A program made the position numbers and the translations under genes. A model generated the notes under the pieces. It was not told the DNA's origin, did no database searches, and saw only the letters and a program-made list of their open reading frames with translations. From positions 329,431 to 393,430 of the forward strand of contig NZ_NPKR01000006.1 of the NCBI RefSeq assembly GCF_008329535.1: DNA of 64,000 bases, written 5' to 3'. The first letter of the stretch is position 1, and every line of letters begins with the position of its first letter. Shown one piece after another: positions 41,953-51,305 of this stretch. Source of the DNA: Mycolicibacterium sp. P1-18 (lineage in GTDB: Bacteria; Actinomycetota; Actinomycetes; Mycobacteriales; Mycobacteriaceae).

Positions 41953-43365
41953 ATGACTTCGTGGGCCAATTCGGGCACCAGGGACCTGCACCTCGACCTC
42001 CGCGCGGCGATCGTTCCCGGCGCCCGCGGTGCCCGTGAGCTGCTGATCGCCGCTCTCCGGGACGCCGTCAGATCCGGTCGCCTGGCGTCGGGTACGACGT
42101 TGCCGCCGTCGCGCACCCTGGCCTCCGATCTGGGAGTGGCCCGCAACACCGTCGCCGAGGCCTACGCCGAACTGGTCGCCGAAGGGTGGCTGGCGTCCCG
42201 GCAGGGTGCGGGTACCTGGGTGGTCGACGCGGCGGCCACCCCGCTGCCGACCCGCTCCCGCGGCACGCCGGTGGTGCCGACGCACAACCTGATGCCCGGC
42301 TCGCCGGACGTCAGCGCCTTCCCCCGCGCGGCGTGGCTGGCGTCGACCCGGCGCGCACTCACGGCCGCTCCGCACGAGGCACTGCGGATGGGCGACCCGC
42401 GCGGCCGGGTCGAGCTGCGAGAAGCCCTCGCGGAGTATCTCGGCCGGGTGCGTGGCGTGCGTGCCTCGCCCGAGTCGATCGTGATCTGTGCCGGCACCCG
42501 GCACGCCGTCGAGATCCTCGCCAAGACCCTCGGCGGTCCGGTAGCCGTCGAGGCCTACGGGCTGTATCTGTTCCGGGAGGCGCTGGCGGGCGTCGGCGTC
42601 GCCTCGGTTCCCATCGGCGTCGACGAGCACGGAGCCGTGGTCGACGACCTCGCGCGGACCTCGGCGACGGCCGCGCTGCTGACCCCCGCGCACCACTTTC
42701 CGCACGGCGGCCCGCTGGCTGCGACGCGCCGCAAGGCGGTGGTGGAGTGGGCCCACCGGACCGGGGGCTACCTGCTCGAGGACGACTACGACGGGGAGTT
42801 CCGCTACGACCGCCAGCCCGTCGGCGCCGTCCAGGGACTCGACCCCGACCGCGTCGTCTATCTCGGGTCGGCGAGCAAGAGCCTGTCGCCGGCGCTGCGA
42901 CTGGGCTGGATGGCGCTGCCCGACGACCTGGTCGACCCCGTGCTGGCCGCCTCGGGCGGGCAGCAGTTCTACGTCAACGCCATCACCCAGCTGACGATGG
43001 CCGACTTCATCTCGACGGGCCACTACGACAAACACGTTCGCCGAATGCGGCTGAGCTACCGGCGCCGCCGCGACCGCCTGCTCGAGGCCTTGCGGCCGTT
43101 CGACGTCGGCATCAGCGGCCTGTCGGCGGGTTTGCACCTCCTGCTGACCCTGCCTGCCGGCAGCGAACCCGAGGTGCTCCGCCGGGCCGGCGAGGCGGGC
43201 ATCGCACTCTCCGGACTGGGTCTGCTCCGGCATCCCGACGCGGGCCCGGACGTGCCCGCGACCGACGGCATCGTGATCAGCTTCGGCACGCCCGCCGAGA
43301 GCGCCTTCGCCGCGGCGGTCGACGCGTTGTGCGGAGTGCTGGCCGGTCTGCGCCGTCACCCCTGA
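41953..43365 (+). CDS. MocR-type GntR/aminotransferase fusion regulator
   Basis: A 470-residue transcription factor. The N-terminal winged helix (about 15-80) has the GntR pattern LRDAVRSGRLASGTTLPPSRTLASDLGVARNTVAEAY. It is joined to a fold-type I aminotransferase domain (about 105-465) with the PLP Lys in SASKSLSPALRLGW and EDDYDGEFRYD. Such regulators sense PLP or its amino-acid adducts. The start ATG 41953 follows the palindrome closely. It overlaps the convergent AraC gene by 10 bp. The paired AhpD-like gene suggests a target outside vitamin B6 synthesis. Confidence 0.92.
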   Translation: MTSWANSGTRDLHLDLRAAIVPGARGARELLIAALRDAVRSGRLASGTTLPPSRTLASDLGVARNTVAEAYAELVAEGWLASRQGAGTWVVDAAATPLPTRSRGTPVVPTHNLMPGSPDVSAFPRAAWLASTRRALTAAPHEALRMGDPRGRVELREALAEYLGRVRGVRASPESIVICAGTRHAVEILAKTLGGPVAVEAYGLYLFREALAGVGVASVPIGVDEHGAVVDDLARTSATAALLTPAHHFPHGGPLAATRRKAVVEWAHRTGGYLLEDDYDGEFRYDRQPVGAVQGLDPDRVVYLGSASKSLSPALRLGWMALPDDLVDPVLAASGGQQFYVNAITQLTMADFISTGHYDKHVRRMRLSYRRRRDRLLEALRPFDVGISGLSAGLHLLLTLPAGSEPEVLRRAGEAGIALSGLGLLRHPDAGPDVPATDGIVISFGTPAESAFAAAVDALCGVLAGLRRHP

Positions 43366-44354
43366 GCCAGCCGGTACGCCCCGGGCGGGCTGCCGGTCCA
43401 TCGGCGGAAGGCGCGCCGGAACGCACTGGGCTCGGAGAAGCCGAGTCGGCCCGACAGCTCGTCGACCGTCTCGTGCCCGCGCGCCAGCGCGGCGATCGCC
43501 GCATCGCGCAGGACGTCCTCCTTGATCTCGCGGAACGTCGTGCCCTCGTCGCGCAGCAGGCGCCGCAGGTGCTGGGCGCTGACGTTCAGCGGCCTGGCGA
43601 CGTCCTCGACCGTGAGCAGGTCCGGGGCGGGTCGTCGCTCGACCATTCTGCGGACGCGACTGGACGTGCTGGGGTGGTAGTCCTGCCGGAACAGCAACGC
43701 GCCGGGCAGGTTTCGCAGGAACGCGACCAGCTCCTCCTCGTCGCGCACCACCGGGGCGTCGAGGAAGCTGCTGTCGAAGGCGATCGACGCGGCCGGTGCG
43801 TCGAAGTCCGGAACCAGGCCGAAGACCGACGGGTAATCGGAGTGGGGCGGCGCCGGTTCGGGTAGTTCGACCGCTCGCAACGGAATCTCCCGACCGATCA
43901 GCCAGCTGGCGAACCGGTGCCCCACCACGATGCCGATGGCACCGACGACTTGATCGGCCCGGGTACCGCCACCGGGCGCGACGACCATCCGGGTGGTCGT
44001 GGCCTCTCCGGCACGCTCCGTCACCTCGAAACCCACTCCAATGCCGACGAATTGGATGAGGCGCCGCAGTGCGGTGCGGAGATCGGGGGTGTGGATGAGT
44101 CCCAACGTGACCATCCGGAACGTGCCGCGGGGAATGACCATGGGGCCCAGCCCCACCATCTCGTCGCCGGTCACCGACCAGAGCACCTGGATCACCCGCG
44201 CGGCCTGATCCTCGGTCACCCGGGCGGCGTCCTCTCCGATCAAGGCCGCGGGGATGCCCGCTTCGCGCAGCACGTAACCGACGTCGAGGCCCCGGGCCGC
44301 CGCCGGGGCGATCGCCGCACGGATGAGCTGTATTGCGACTGTGCGGGTCGCCAC
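43356..44354 (-). CDS. AraC-family regulator with Arabinose_bd-type N-terminal domain
   Basis: A 332-residue regulator. The N-terminal part (about 15-200) has the ArabinoseBD-like sequence RGLDVGYVLREAGIPAALI and the C-terminal part the two AraC helix-turn-helix motifs: VEDVARPLNVSAQHLRRLLRDEGTTF and DELSGRLGFSEPSAFRRAFRRWTGSPPGAYR. The GTG 44354 start is supported by length and domain boundary. It is divergent from the PE-PPE-domain esterase gene (179-bp gap), which is a plausible target. Confidence 0.9.
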   Translation of the reverse strand: MATRTVAIQLIRAAIAPAAARGLDVGYVLREAGIPAALIGEDAARVTEDQAARVIQVLWSVTGDEMVGLGPMVIPRGTFRMVTLGLIHTPDLRTALRRLIQFVGIGVGFEVTERAGEATTTRMVVAPGGGTRADQVVGAIGIVVGHRFASWLIGREIPLRAVELPEPAPPHSDYPSVFGLVPDFDAPAASIAFDSSFLDAPVVRDEEELVAFLRNLPGALLFRQDYHPSTSSRVRRMVERRPAPDLLTVEDVARPLNVSAQHLRRLLRDEGTTFREIKEDVLRDAAIAALARGHETVDELSGRLGFSEPSAFRRAFRRWTGSPPGAYRLAQG

Positions 44355-44533
44355 AGAGGGAAATTACCACCGTTTAGGTGCGCGATTCGGTCACTGACCT
44401 CGCTAGTTCAGGTCATTTTCGCCGGCGTCGAATCCTCTTAGCTTTGACACCAGAACGGAAGCGGACATCCGTCGCCAAACAGTCATCCGCTTCCGCCTAC
44501 CCCACTTGCGGTTGGCAAAGAAAGGCAGTCGTC

Positions 44534-45565
44534 ATGCTACGACAGTTCGTCAGTTCCGTTGCCGTGGCGACATTCGTCGCCGTGCCCGGCGTCGCGATCG
44601 CGGCACCCACCACGTTCACCCTCGGAGGGACGGCGCAGATGACGGACAACGGCCTACCCGTGCCGCCCGTCAACCTGTCCGGCGTGCTCGGCGGCAAGTA
44701 CGACGACGGACCCGCCGTCTCGGTGCCGTTCCCGGCCACCGTCGTCGGCATGGATCAGTCGGTCGCGCTGGGCGCGGATCGCCTTGTCGCACAGATTCAG
44801 TCGACCTCCGGGGAGAGACGAGCGCTGGGCATCAGTCAGGGTGCCATCGCCGTCGCCGAGGCCAAGCGCCGTCTGATGGGCCTGCCCGTCGACCAGCGGC
44901 CGGACCCCTACACCCTGACCTTCGTCGCGATTGCCGACCCGACGCGTCCCGGCCACGGTGCGCTGACCCAGATGGGCTACCAGACCCCCGACACCCCCTA
45001 CGACACCATCTACTTCACCCGCGAATACGACGGGTTGGCCGACCTCCCGGACCGCTTCAACGTGCTGGCCCTCGTCAACGCCGCGGCCGGAATCGTCTAC
45101 ATACACCCGTATTACGGCGACCTGCCCGCCGACCTTCCCGCGAAGAACGTCACCACGACGGTCAACGGCTCCGGTGCCACCATCACCGACGTGCTGATCC
45201 CGACCCGGCACCTGCCCATGCTGCAGCCGCTGCGCGACCTCGGCATGAACGTCGACGGCCTGGAGGCGGCACTGAAGCCGATGGTGGACGCGGGATACTC
45301 TCGCAACGACGTCCGGTCCGAACCGGTGGCCGTCACGAATACGGTTGTGCGCGAGCCGAAGAAGCCGCACCGCAACGTGCAGGCGTCCGACGCCACCCAC
45401 GAACTCGCGGCCAAGTCGACCAAGGTCGACGACGAGAAGGACGAACCGTCGGGGAGCACCACGCCGGCTCCGACGCCGACCGCGGCGCCCGACGAGCCGG
45501 CCGCGACACCCGACGACCCCACCGACGCCTCGGACTCGGACTCAGACTCGGACTCAGAGGGGTGA
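44534..45565 (+). CDS. Secreted PE-PPE-domain serine esterase with a Ser-Asp tail
   Basis: A 343-residue exported protein without a PE or PPE module of its own. Residues 1-24 are a signal peptide (ends AIAAPTT). The PE-PPE domain (about 55-260), an alpha/beta-hydrolase fold, carries the nucleophile in LGISQGAIAVAE (Ser101) and Asp/His candidates in FVAIADPTRPGHG and VYIHPYYG. A disordered C-terminal tail (about 285-343) is rich in Thr, Pro and Glu and ends with alternating Asp-Ser. Probably hydrolyses short-chain esters or a wall lipid. The start is ATG 44534 with AGAAAGG upstream; a strong terminator follows the stop. Confidence 0.83.
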   Translation: MLRQFVSSVAVATFVAVPGVAIAAPTTFTLGGTAQMTDNGLPVPPVNLSGVLGGKYDDGPAVSVPFPATVVGMDQSVALGADRLVAQIQSTSGERRALGISQGAIAVAEAKRRLMGLPVDQRPDPYTLTFVAIADPTRPGHGALTQMGYQTPDTPYDTIYFTREYDGLADLPDRFNVLALVNAAAGIVYIHPYYGDLPADLPAKNVTTTVNGSGATITDVLIPTRHLPMLQPLRDLGMNVDGLEAALKPMVDAGYSRNDVRSEPVAVTNTVVREPKKPHRNVQASDATHELAAKSTKVDDEKDEPSGSTTPAPTPTAAPDEPAATPDDPTDASDSDSDSDSEG

Positions 45566-45569
45566 GGGT

Positions 45570-45599
45570 GGTCCGCGCACCGGAATTGGTGCGCGGACC
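45570..45599 (+). terminator. Strong intrinsic hairpin after the esterase gene
   Basis: GGTCCGCGCACC (45570-45581) pairs perfectly with GGTGCGCGGACC (45588-45599) around a 6-nt loop, starting 5 nt after the stop codon. The 12-bp GC-rich stem lacks a T tract, as is normal in mycobacteria. Confidence 0.85.
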
Positions 45600-45629
45600 C
45601 CCTGTCCGTGGCTGGCAAGATCGAATCAC

Positions 45630-46865
45630 GTGTCCACCAAGGAGCTGACCAACTCGATCACCCTCGCCGGCTGGCAGGCCACCGGCCTCGCGCTTGCGGC
45701 GGCCGCGATGGCCAACAGGGCCGGGCTCGGCGCCCTGGTCGGCGCGGCGCTCCTGGCACCGATCGTCTACGCCCTCGTCCGGCTGCGCAGCCACGCCCCG
45801 CAGGCACCGTCGACGGCGGAGCTGGTCGGCTCCACGCTGGGCCTGCGGGCCGCCGCAGCCGCCGGCATCCTGCAGGTCACCGGATACGCGCTGATCGCGG
45901 TGACGGCCGCGCAGGCCTTCGGCCTGATGTGGGTGCCACTCGACGTGACGGACGGCCTGGGCGGCACGGTGCAGGTCAACCCCTGGCTGTGGTCGCTGTG
46001 GGCGGTGGCGGCAATCGTCGTCGCCGCCGTGCTGGTGTTCGCCCTGCCCGGCCGGGTCGCCGCAAGCCTCGCCGCCGTCCTGGCCTTGGGCGGACTGCTG
46101 ATCCAGTTCTATTACGGTCTCGCCGTCGTCGCACACGGACTCTCGGACACTGCGCCCGAGCAGGCCGTCGGCGACGGCTCGACGACGGGTCTGGCGATCG
46201 CCGGCATGCTCGCGACCCTGGCGGTCACTCCCGCCGGCTTCGAGGTGGTCACCACGCGGACGCGACGGGGCAGTTCCAACGGCTGGCCGATGGGCTTGGC
46301 GATGGCAGTCGTGGCAGTCGTCGCCTTGGTCGTCTGGTGGGCGTGCCAATACGTCGCCGCTGCTGCGGGATCGTTGGACGGCTCATCCCTGGGGATCGCC
46401 GTCAACGGCTTCTACGGCGACACCGGTACGAAGATCGTCAACATCGGAGCGGCGATGATCGTCTTCGGCGCGCTGCTGGCCCTGCTCTGGGGTATCGGCG
46501 CCGTCACCGAAGGGCTCGACGTCAGGGTGCCGGCCGACGCCGTCTTTGGCGGAATCGTGCTGGTCATGGCGCTGCTGGCCGTGGCGCTCATCCACGGCGG
46601 CTGGTCCCCCGGTTACATCGGCGGGTTGGTCCTGTTCGCGCTCTACGCCGTCGTCATGGCGGCGAACGGCCGGATTCCCGGCGACAGCGTGGTCTCCTGG
46701 TGGCTGCGGCTCGTCATGCCCGTCGTCTTCGCCGCGGTGGTACTGCTGCCGCTGGTGTGGGCGGAGTTCGACCCAAGTGTGGTCGTCCCGGTCGTCGTCG
46801 CGGCGGTCGTGATCGCGGCGGCCGTCGCGGCCGCAGCGGTCGGCACCCGCAGCCGCGCTGACTAG
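45630..46865 (+). CDS. Multi-pass membrane protein, probable APC-type permease
   Basis: A 411-residue protein with about eleven or twelve hydrophobic helices and short loops, resembling amino acid/polyamine/organocation permeases. The early segment TNSITLAGWQATGLALAAAAMANRAG and the central MLATLAVTPAGFEVVTTRTRR loop fit that fold, but key substrate motifs are not clear. GTG 45630 is the start, after the terminator of the esterase gene. It ends 9 bp before the GtrA gene and may be co-transcribed with it. The substrate is unknown. Confidence 0.68.
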   Translation: MSTKELTNSITLAGWQATGLALAAAAMANRAGLGALVGAALLAPIVYALVRLRSHAPQAPSTAELVGSTLGLRAAAAAGILQVTGYALIAVTAAQAFGLMWVPLDVTDGLGGTVQVNPWLWSLWAVAAIVVAAVLVFALPGRVAASLAAVLALGGLLIQFYYGLAVVAHGLSDTAPEQAVGDGSTTGLAIAGMLATLAVTPAGFEVVTTRTRRGSSNGWPMGLAMAVVAVVALVVWWACQYVAAAAGSLDGSSLGIAVNGFYGDTGTKIVNIGAAMIVFGALLALLWGIGAVTEGLDVRVPADAVFGGIVLVMALLAVALIHGGWSPGYIGGLVLFALYAVVMAANGRIPGDSVVSWWLRLVMPVVFAAVVLLPLVWAEFDPSVVVPVVVAAVVIAAAVAAAAVGTRSRAD

Positions 46866-46874
46866 GCTGCCCCC

Positions 46875-47285
46875 GTGGCCGAGCCCCCGATGTCGCCGAA
46901 TTTGTCCCTGGCGACCCAGGCGTGGCGGTTCGTCGTCACCGGCGGGCTGTCGGCGGTCGTGGACTACGGGCTCTACGTCGGGTTGCACGCACTTGGGCTG
47001 CAGCGAGACTTCGCGAAGGTCCTCAGCTTCATCGCCGGCACCACCACGGCCTACCTGATCAACCGCAGGTGGACGTTCCAGGCGCCGCCCAGCCGATCCC
47101 GGTTCGTCGCCGTCGTCGCGCTGTACGCCGTGACGTTCGCCGTCCAGGTCGGCATCAACCACGTGCTGTACACGGTATGGGCCGACAAGTGGTGGGGCGT
47201 GCCGGTCGCCTTCGTCATCGCGCAGGGCACCGCGACGGTGATCAACTTCGTGGTGCAGCGCGCGGTTATCTTCAAGCTGAGGTGA
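46875..47285 (+). CDS. GtrA-family membrane protein (Rv3789-like)
   Basis: A 136-residue protein with four membrane helices in the GtrA pattern: FVVTGGLSAVVDYGLYVGLHALG, KVLSFIAGTTTAYLINRRWTF (the signature NRRWTF), then two more helices and a basic end (NFVVQRAVIFKLR). The M. tuberculosis equivalent has been proposed to move decaprenyl-phosphoryl-arabinose across the membrane or to help recruit AftA. GTG 46875 is the start. It lies 19 bp before dprE1, matching that link. Confidence 0.88.
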   Translation: MAEPPMSPNLSLATQAWRFVVTGGLSAVVDYGLYVGLHALGLQRDFAKVLSFIAGTTTAYLINRRWTFQAPPSRSRFVAVVALYAVTFAVQVGINHVLYTVWADKWWGVPVAFVIAQGTATVINFVVQRAVIFKLR

Positions 47286-47304
47286 GGGCGGTACCCTCGT
47301 CACG

Positions 47305-48666
47305 ATGTTCGAAACGACCACCAAGCAGCTGATGGGCTGGGGGCGCACCGCGCCGACCGTTGCCCGGGTGCTGTCGACGCCAGATGCCGAGACCATCGTC
47401 GAAGCCGTCACCAGTGCCGACGGCCGCGGCATCGTCGCGCGCGGGCTGGGGCGCTCCTACGGCGACAACGCCCAGAACGGCGGCGGCCTCGTCGTCGACA
47501 TGACGGCGCTGCACCAGATCCACTCGATGGACCGCGACACCCACCTCGTCGACGTCGACGGCGGGGTGAACCTCGACCAGTTGATGCGCGCGGCGCTTCC
47601 GCTGGGACTGTGGGTGCCCGTGCTGCCCGGTACCCGCCAGGTCACCGTCGGCGGCGCGATCGCCTGCGACATCCACGGCAAGAACCACCACAGCGCGGGC
47701 AGCTTCGGCAACCACGTCCGCTCCATGGAGCTGCTGACCGCCGACGGTCGGGTCCGCCACCTCACCCCCGAAGGCGAGGACGCCGCGCTCTTCTGGGCGA
47801 CGGTCGGCGGCAACGGCCTCACGGGCATCATCCTGCGGGCCACCATCGCGATGACGCCGACCGAGACGGCGTACTTCATCGCCGACGGCGACGTCACGCC
47901 CACCCTCGACGACACCATCGCCTTCCACAGCGACGGCAGCGAGAACGACTACACGTATTCCAGCGCCTGGTTCGACGCCATCAGCGCGCCACCGAAGCTG
48001 GGGCGCGCCGCCATCTCGCGTGGCTCGCTGGCCCGGCTGGACCAGCTGCCCGAGAAGCTGCAGAAGAACCCGCTGAAGTTCGATGCGCCGCAACTGCTTA
48101 CGTTCCCGGACGTCTTCCCGAACGGGCTGGCCAACAAGTACACCTTCGGCCCGATCGGTGAACTCTGGTACCGCAAGTCGGGCACCTACCGCGGCAAGGT
48201 GCAGAACCTGACGCAGTTCTACCATCCCCTCGACATGTTCGGGGAGTGGAACCGCGGCTACGGGTCGGCGGGCTTCCTGCAGTACCAGTTCGTGGTGCCG
48301 ACCGAGGCGGTCGAGGAGTTCAAGCGCATCATCGTCGACGTCCAGCGCTCGGGGCACTACTCGTTCCTCAACGTCTTCAAGCTGTTCGGACCGGGAAACC
48401 AAGCGCCGCTGAGCTTTCCGATCCCCGGCTGGAACGTGTGCGTCGACTTCCCCATCAAGGCCGGACTCAACGAGTTCGTCACCGAGCTCGACCGCCGGGT
48501 GCTCGAATTTGGCGGCCGGCTCTACACCGCCAAGGACTCGCGGACCACCGCGGAGACCTTCCATGCCATGTACCCGCGGATCGACGAGTGGATCGAGATC
48601 CGCCGCAGCGTCGACCCCGCCGGAGTGTTCGCCTCCGACATGGCCCGACGTTTGGAGCTTCTGTAA
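47305..48666 (+). CDS. dprE1: Decaprenylphosphoryl-ribose 2'-oxidase DprE1
   Basis: FAD enzyme of 453 residues that oxidises decaprenylphosphoryl-beta-D-ribose to the 2'-keto form, the first half of the epimerisation to arabinose. The VAO-type FAD domain shows GLGRSYGDNAQNGGG and the phosphate-binding PGTRQVTVGGAIACDIHGKNHH. The substrate domain contains C379 in WNVCVDFPIK, equivalent to Cys387 of M. tuberculosis, the residue attacked by benzothiazinone drugs; this protein should therefore be sensitive. It is followed without a gap by dprE2. Confidence 0.97.
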   Translation: MFETTTKQLMGWGRTAPTVARVLSTPDAETIVEAVTSADGRGIVARGLGRSYGDNAQNGGGLVVDMTALHQIHSMDRDTHLVDVDGGVNLDQLMRAALPLGLWVPVLPGTRQVTVGGAIACDIHGKNHHSAGSFGNHVRSMELLTADGRVRHLTPEGEDAALFWATVGGNGLTGIILRATIAMTPTETAYFIADGDVTPTLDDTIAFHSDGSENDYTYSSAWFDAISAPPKLGRAAISRGSLARLDQLPEKLQKNPLKFDAPQLLTFPDVFPNGLANKYTFGPIGELWYRKSGTYRGKVQNLTQFYHPLDMFGEWNRGYGSAGFLQYQFVVPTEAVEEFKRIIVDVQRSGHYSFLNVFKLFGPGNQAPLSFPIPGWNVCVDFPIKAGLNEFVTELDRRVLEFGGRLYTAKDSRTTAETFHAMYPRIDEWIEIRRSVDPAGVFASDMARRLELL

Positions 48667-49449
48667 ATGGTTTTCGATGCCGTCGGCAACCCCCAGGCCA
48701 TCCTCGTTCTCGGCGGCACGTCGGAGATCGGGCTGGCGATCGCCGAACGCTATCTGCGCGACGCCTCGGCGCGCGTGATCCTGGCCGACCTGCCGAACCA
48801 CCCCCGCAAGGCCGACGCCATCGCGGCGATGGAGTCCGCTGGTGCCAAGTCCGTCACGTGGGTGGACTTCGACGGGGTGAAGACCGACACGCATCCGGCC
48901 GTGGTCGACGAGGCTTGGGCGGGCGGTGACGTAGACGTCGCCGTCGTCGCCTTCGGGTTGCTCGGAGACGCCGAGGAGCTGTGGCAGAACCAGCGCAAGG
49001 CCGTCCAGATCGCCGGGATCAACTACACCGCAGCGGTTTCCGTCGGAGTGCTGCTCGGTGAGAAGATGCGCGCCCAGGGTTCGGGTCGCATCATCGCGAT
49101 GAGCAGCGCGGCAGGCGAGCGGGTGCGACGCTCCAACTTCGTCTACGGCTCCACCAAGGCCGGACTCGACGGCTTCTACCTCGGACTCGGAGAGGCGTTG
49201 CGCGAGTTCGGCGTTCGCGTGCTCGTCATCCGCCCCGGACAGGTTCGCACCAAGACCACGATCGACTACCTGTCGGCCACGGGCGCGAAGGAAGCCCCGA
49301 TGACCGTCGACAAGGAGTACGTCGCCGAGCTCGCCGTCACCGCGTCAGCCAAGGGCAAGGACCTGGTGTGGGCGCCCGGCGCCTTCCGGTACGTGATGAT
49401 GGTGTTGCGCCACGTGCCGCGGCCGATCTTCCGCAAGCTGCCGATTTAG
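48667..49449 (+). CDS. dprE2: Decaprenylphosphoryl-2-keto-ribose reductase DprE2
   Basis: NADH-dependent SDR of 260 residues that reduces the keto intermediate to decaprenylphosphoryl-arabinose, the sole arabinose donor for the wall. The cofactor motif is LVLGGTSEIGLAIAERYL, the catalytic Ser is in AMSSAAGERVRRSNF, and the YxxxK pair is YGSTK. Its ATG immediately follows the dprE1 stop, and aftA starts 2 bp after it, forming a single biosynthetic run. Confidence 0.97.
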   Translation: MVFDAVGNPQAILVLGGTSEIGLAIAERYLRDASARVILADLPNHPRKADAIAAMESAGAKSVTWVDFDGVKTDTHPAVVDEAWAGGDVDVAVVAFGLLGDAEELWQNQRKAVQIAGINYTAAVSVGVLLGEKMRAQGSGRIIAMSSAAGERVRRSNFVYGSTKAGLDGFYLGLGEALREFGVRVLVIRPGQVRTKTTIDYLSATGAKEAPMTVDKEYVAELAVTASAKGKDLVWAPGAFRYVMMVLRHVPRPIFRKLPI

Positions 49450-49451
49450 AC

Positions 49452-51299
49452 GTGCTGTCCACAGCGGGCCGGTCGGCGGCGGCCATGCTCGCCGCGGCGG
49501 TGACGGCGGCCGTCGTCGCGGGCATCTCGCTGCTGGCGATCGCCCGGGTCGAATGGCCCGCGTTCAACTCGTCGAATCAATTGCACGCCCTGACCACCGT
49601 CGGCCAGTTCGCCTGTCTGGCAGGACTGTTCGCCGCGGGGTGGCTGTGGCGGACCGACCGGCGGCTGGTCGCCAAGGCCGTCGCGGTGGTGTTCCTCTCC
49701 GCACTGTCGGCCGTCACGCTGGCCATGCCGTTGGGCGCCACCAAGCTCTACCTCTTCGGCGTCTCCGTCGACCAGCAGTTCCGCACCGAGTACCTGACGC
49801 GGTTCGCCGATTCCCCGGTGCCCCACGACATGACCTACATCGGTCTGCCGCCGTACTACCCGAGCGGCTGGTTCTGGCTGGGCGGCCGACTCGCGCAGCT
49901 GACCGGCACGCCCGCCTGGGAGACGTTCAAGCCCTGGTCGATCATCTCGATCACCGCCGCGATCGCCGTCGCGCTGGTGCTGTGGGCGGCGCTGATCCGC
50001 TTCGAGCTGGCCCTGGTGGTCGCCACGGCGACCGCCGCGGCCACGCTCGCCTACGCCCCCGCCGAGCCGTACGCCGCGATCGTCACCGTGCTCCTGCCGC
50101 CGGTGTTCGTGCTGGCGTGGTCGGGGCTGCGGGCCACCGGCCGGGGCTGGGCGGCCGTCGTGGGCGTCGGGCTCTTCCTCGGACTGGCGGCGCTGTTCTA
50201 CACACTGCTGCTCGGGTACGCCGCGTTCACCGTGACGCTCATGGCGCTGCTCGCCGCCGTCACCAGGCGCAGCTGGGCTCCCGTGCTGCGCCTGGCCGTC
50301 GTCGCCGTCATCGCCGGCCTCATTGCGCTGATCCACTGGGGGCCGTACTTCCTGGCCGCGTCGAGGGGGGCGCCCGCCGACAGCGGCACCGCCCAGCACT
50401 ACCTGCCCGCCGACGGCGCCCAGCTGACGTTCCCGATGCTCGACTTCACTTTGCTCGGCGCGCTGTGCATGGTCGGCACGCTGTGGCTGGTGGTGCGGGC
50501 GCGCACCTCCGTCCGCGCGGGCGCGCTCGCCGTCGGCGTCCTCGCCGTCTACGCGTGGTCGCTGCTGTCGATGCTGATCACCCTGCTGGGCACCACGCTG
50601 CTGTCCTTCCGGCTGCAGCCCACCCTGACCGTGCTGCTGACCGCGGCCGGCGCGTTCGGCTTCGTCGAGGCCACGCTTGCCGTCGCCTCGAGGTACACCC
50701 CCCAGACGCGGCAACGGGTGGTCGCCGCCGGCGCGGTCGTCGGGGCCATCGGGGCCGTCACGTTCACCCAGGACATCCCCGACGTGCTGCGACCCGACAT
50801 CGTCGTGGCCTACACCGACACCGACGGCAGCGGTCAACGCGCCGACCGCCGGCCCCCCGGGGCCGAGCAGTACTACCGCGAGGTCGACGCCACGATCGCA
50901 CAGGTCACCGGGCGCCCGCGGGACGAGACCGTGGTGCTGACCGCCGACTACAGCTTCCTCGCCTACTACCCCTACTACGGCTTCCAGGGCCTGACGAGCC
51001 ACTACGCCAACCCGCTCGCGCAGTTCAAGGAGCGGTCCGCGGCAATCGAGGGCTGGGCGACGATCACCACGCCCGACCAGTTCGTCGCCGCACTCGACGC
51101 GCTGCCCTGGCAGCCGCCGACCGTCTTCCTGATGCGGCACGGCGCCAACGACACCTACACGCTGCGACTGGCCAGCGACGTGTACCCGAACCAGCCCAAC
51201 GTCCGCCGCTACCAGGTGGCCCTCGACGCCGCCCTGTTCGACGACCCGCGCTGGGCCGTGTCCGACATCGGACCCTTCGTCCTGGCAATCCGGCGGTGA
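49452..51299 (+). CDS. aftA: Arabinofuranosyltransferase AftA
   Basis: GT-C membrane enzyme of 615 residues that adds the first arabinofuranose to galactan from decaprenylphosphoryl-arabinose. About eleven hydrophobic helices precede a soluble C-terminal domain (about 430-615). The first large outer loop has SVDQQFRTEYLTRFADSP and YIGLPPYYPSGWFWLGGR, characteristic of AftA. GTG 49452 is 2 nt after the dprE2 stop. It ends 6 bp before embC. Confidence 0.95.
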   Translation: MLSTAGRSAAAMLAAAVTAAVVAGISLLAIARVEWPAFNSSNQLHALTTVGQFACLAGLFAAGWLWRTDRRLVAKAVAVVFLSALSAVTLAMPLGATKLYLFGVSVDQQFRTEYLTRFADSPVPHDMTYIGLPPYYPSGWFWLGGRLAQLTGTPAWETFKPWSIISITAAIAVALVLWAALIRFELALVVATATAAATLAYAPAEPYAAIVTVLLPPVFVLAWSGLRATGRGWAAVVGVGLFLGLAALFYTLLLGYAAFTVTLMALLAAVTRRSWAPVLRLAVVAVIAGLIALIHWGPYFLAASRGAPADSGTAQHYLPADGAQLTFPMLDFTLLGALCMVGTLWLVVRARTSVRAGALAVGVLAVYAWSLLSMLITLLGTTLLSFRLQPTLTVLLTAAGAFGFVEATLAVASRYTPQTRQRVVAAGAVVGAIGAVTFTQDIPDVLRPDIVVAYTDTDGSGQRADRRPPGAEQYYREVDATIAQVTGRPRDETVVLTADYSFLAYYPYYGFQGLTSHYANPLAQFKERSAAIEGWATITTPDQFVAALDALPWQPPTVFLMRHGANDTYTLRLASDVYPNQPNVRRYQVALDAALFDDPRWAVSDIGPFVLAIRR

Positions 51300-51305
51300 G
51301 TGATC

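Noticed and set aside
41914..44370. An 818-codon minus-strand frame opposite the MocR-type regulator
   Set aside because: Antisense shadow; the MocR-type and AraC genes in this interval show full domain signatures in other frames.
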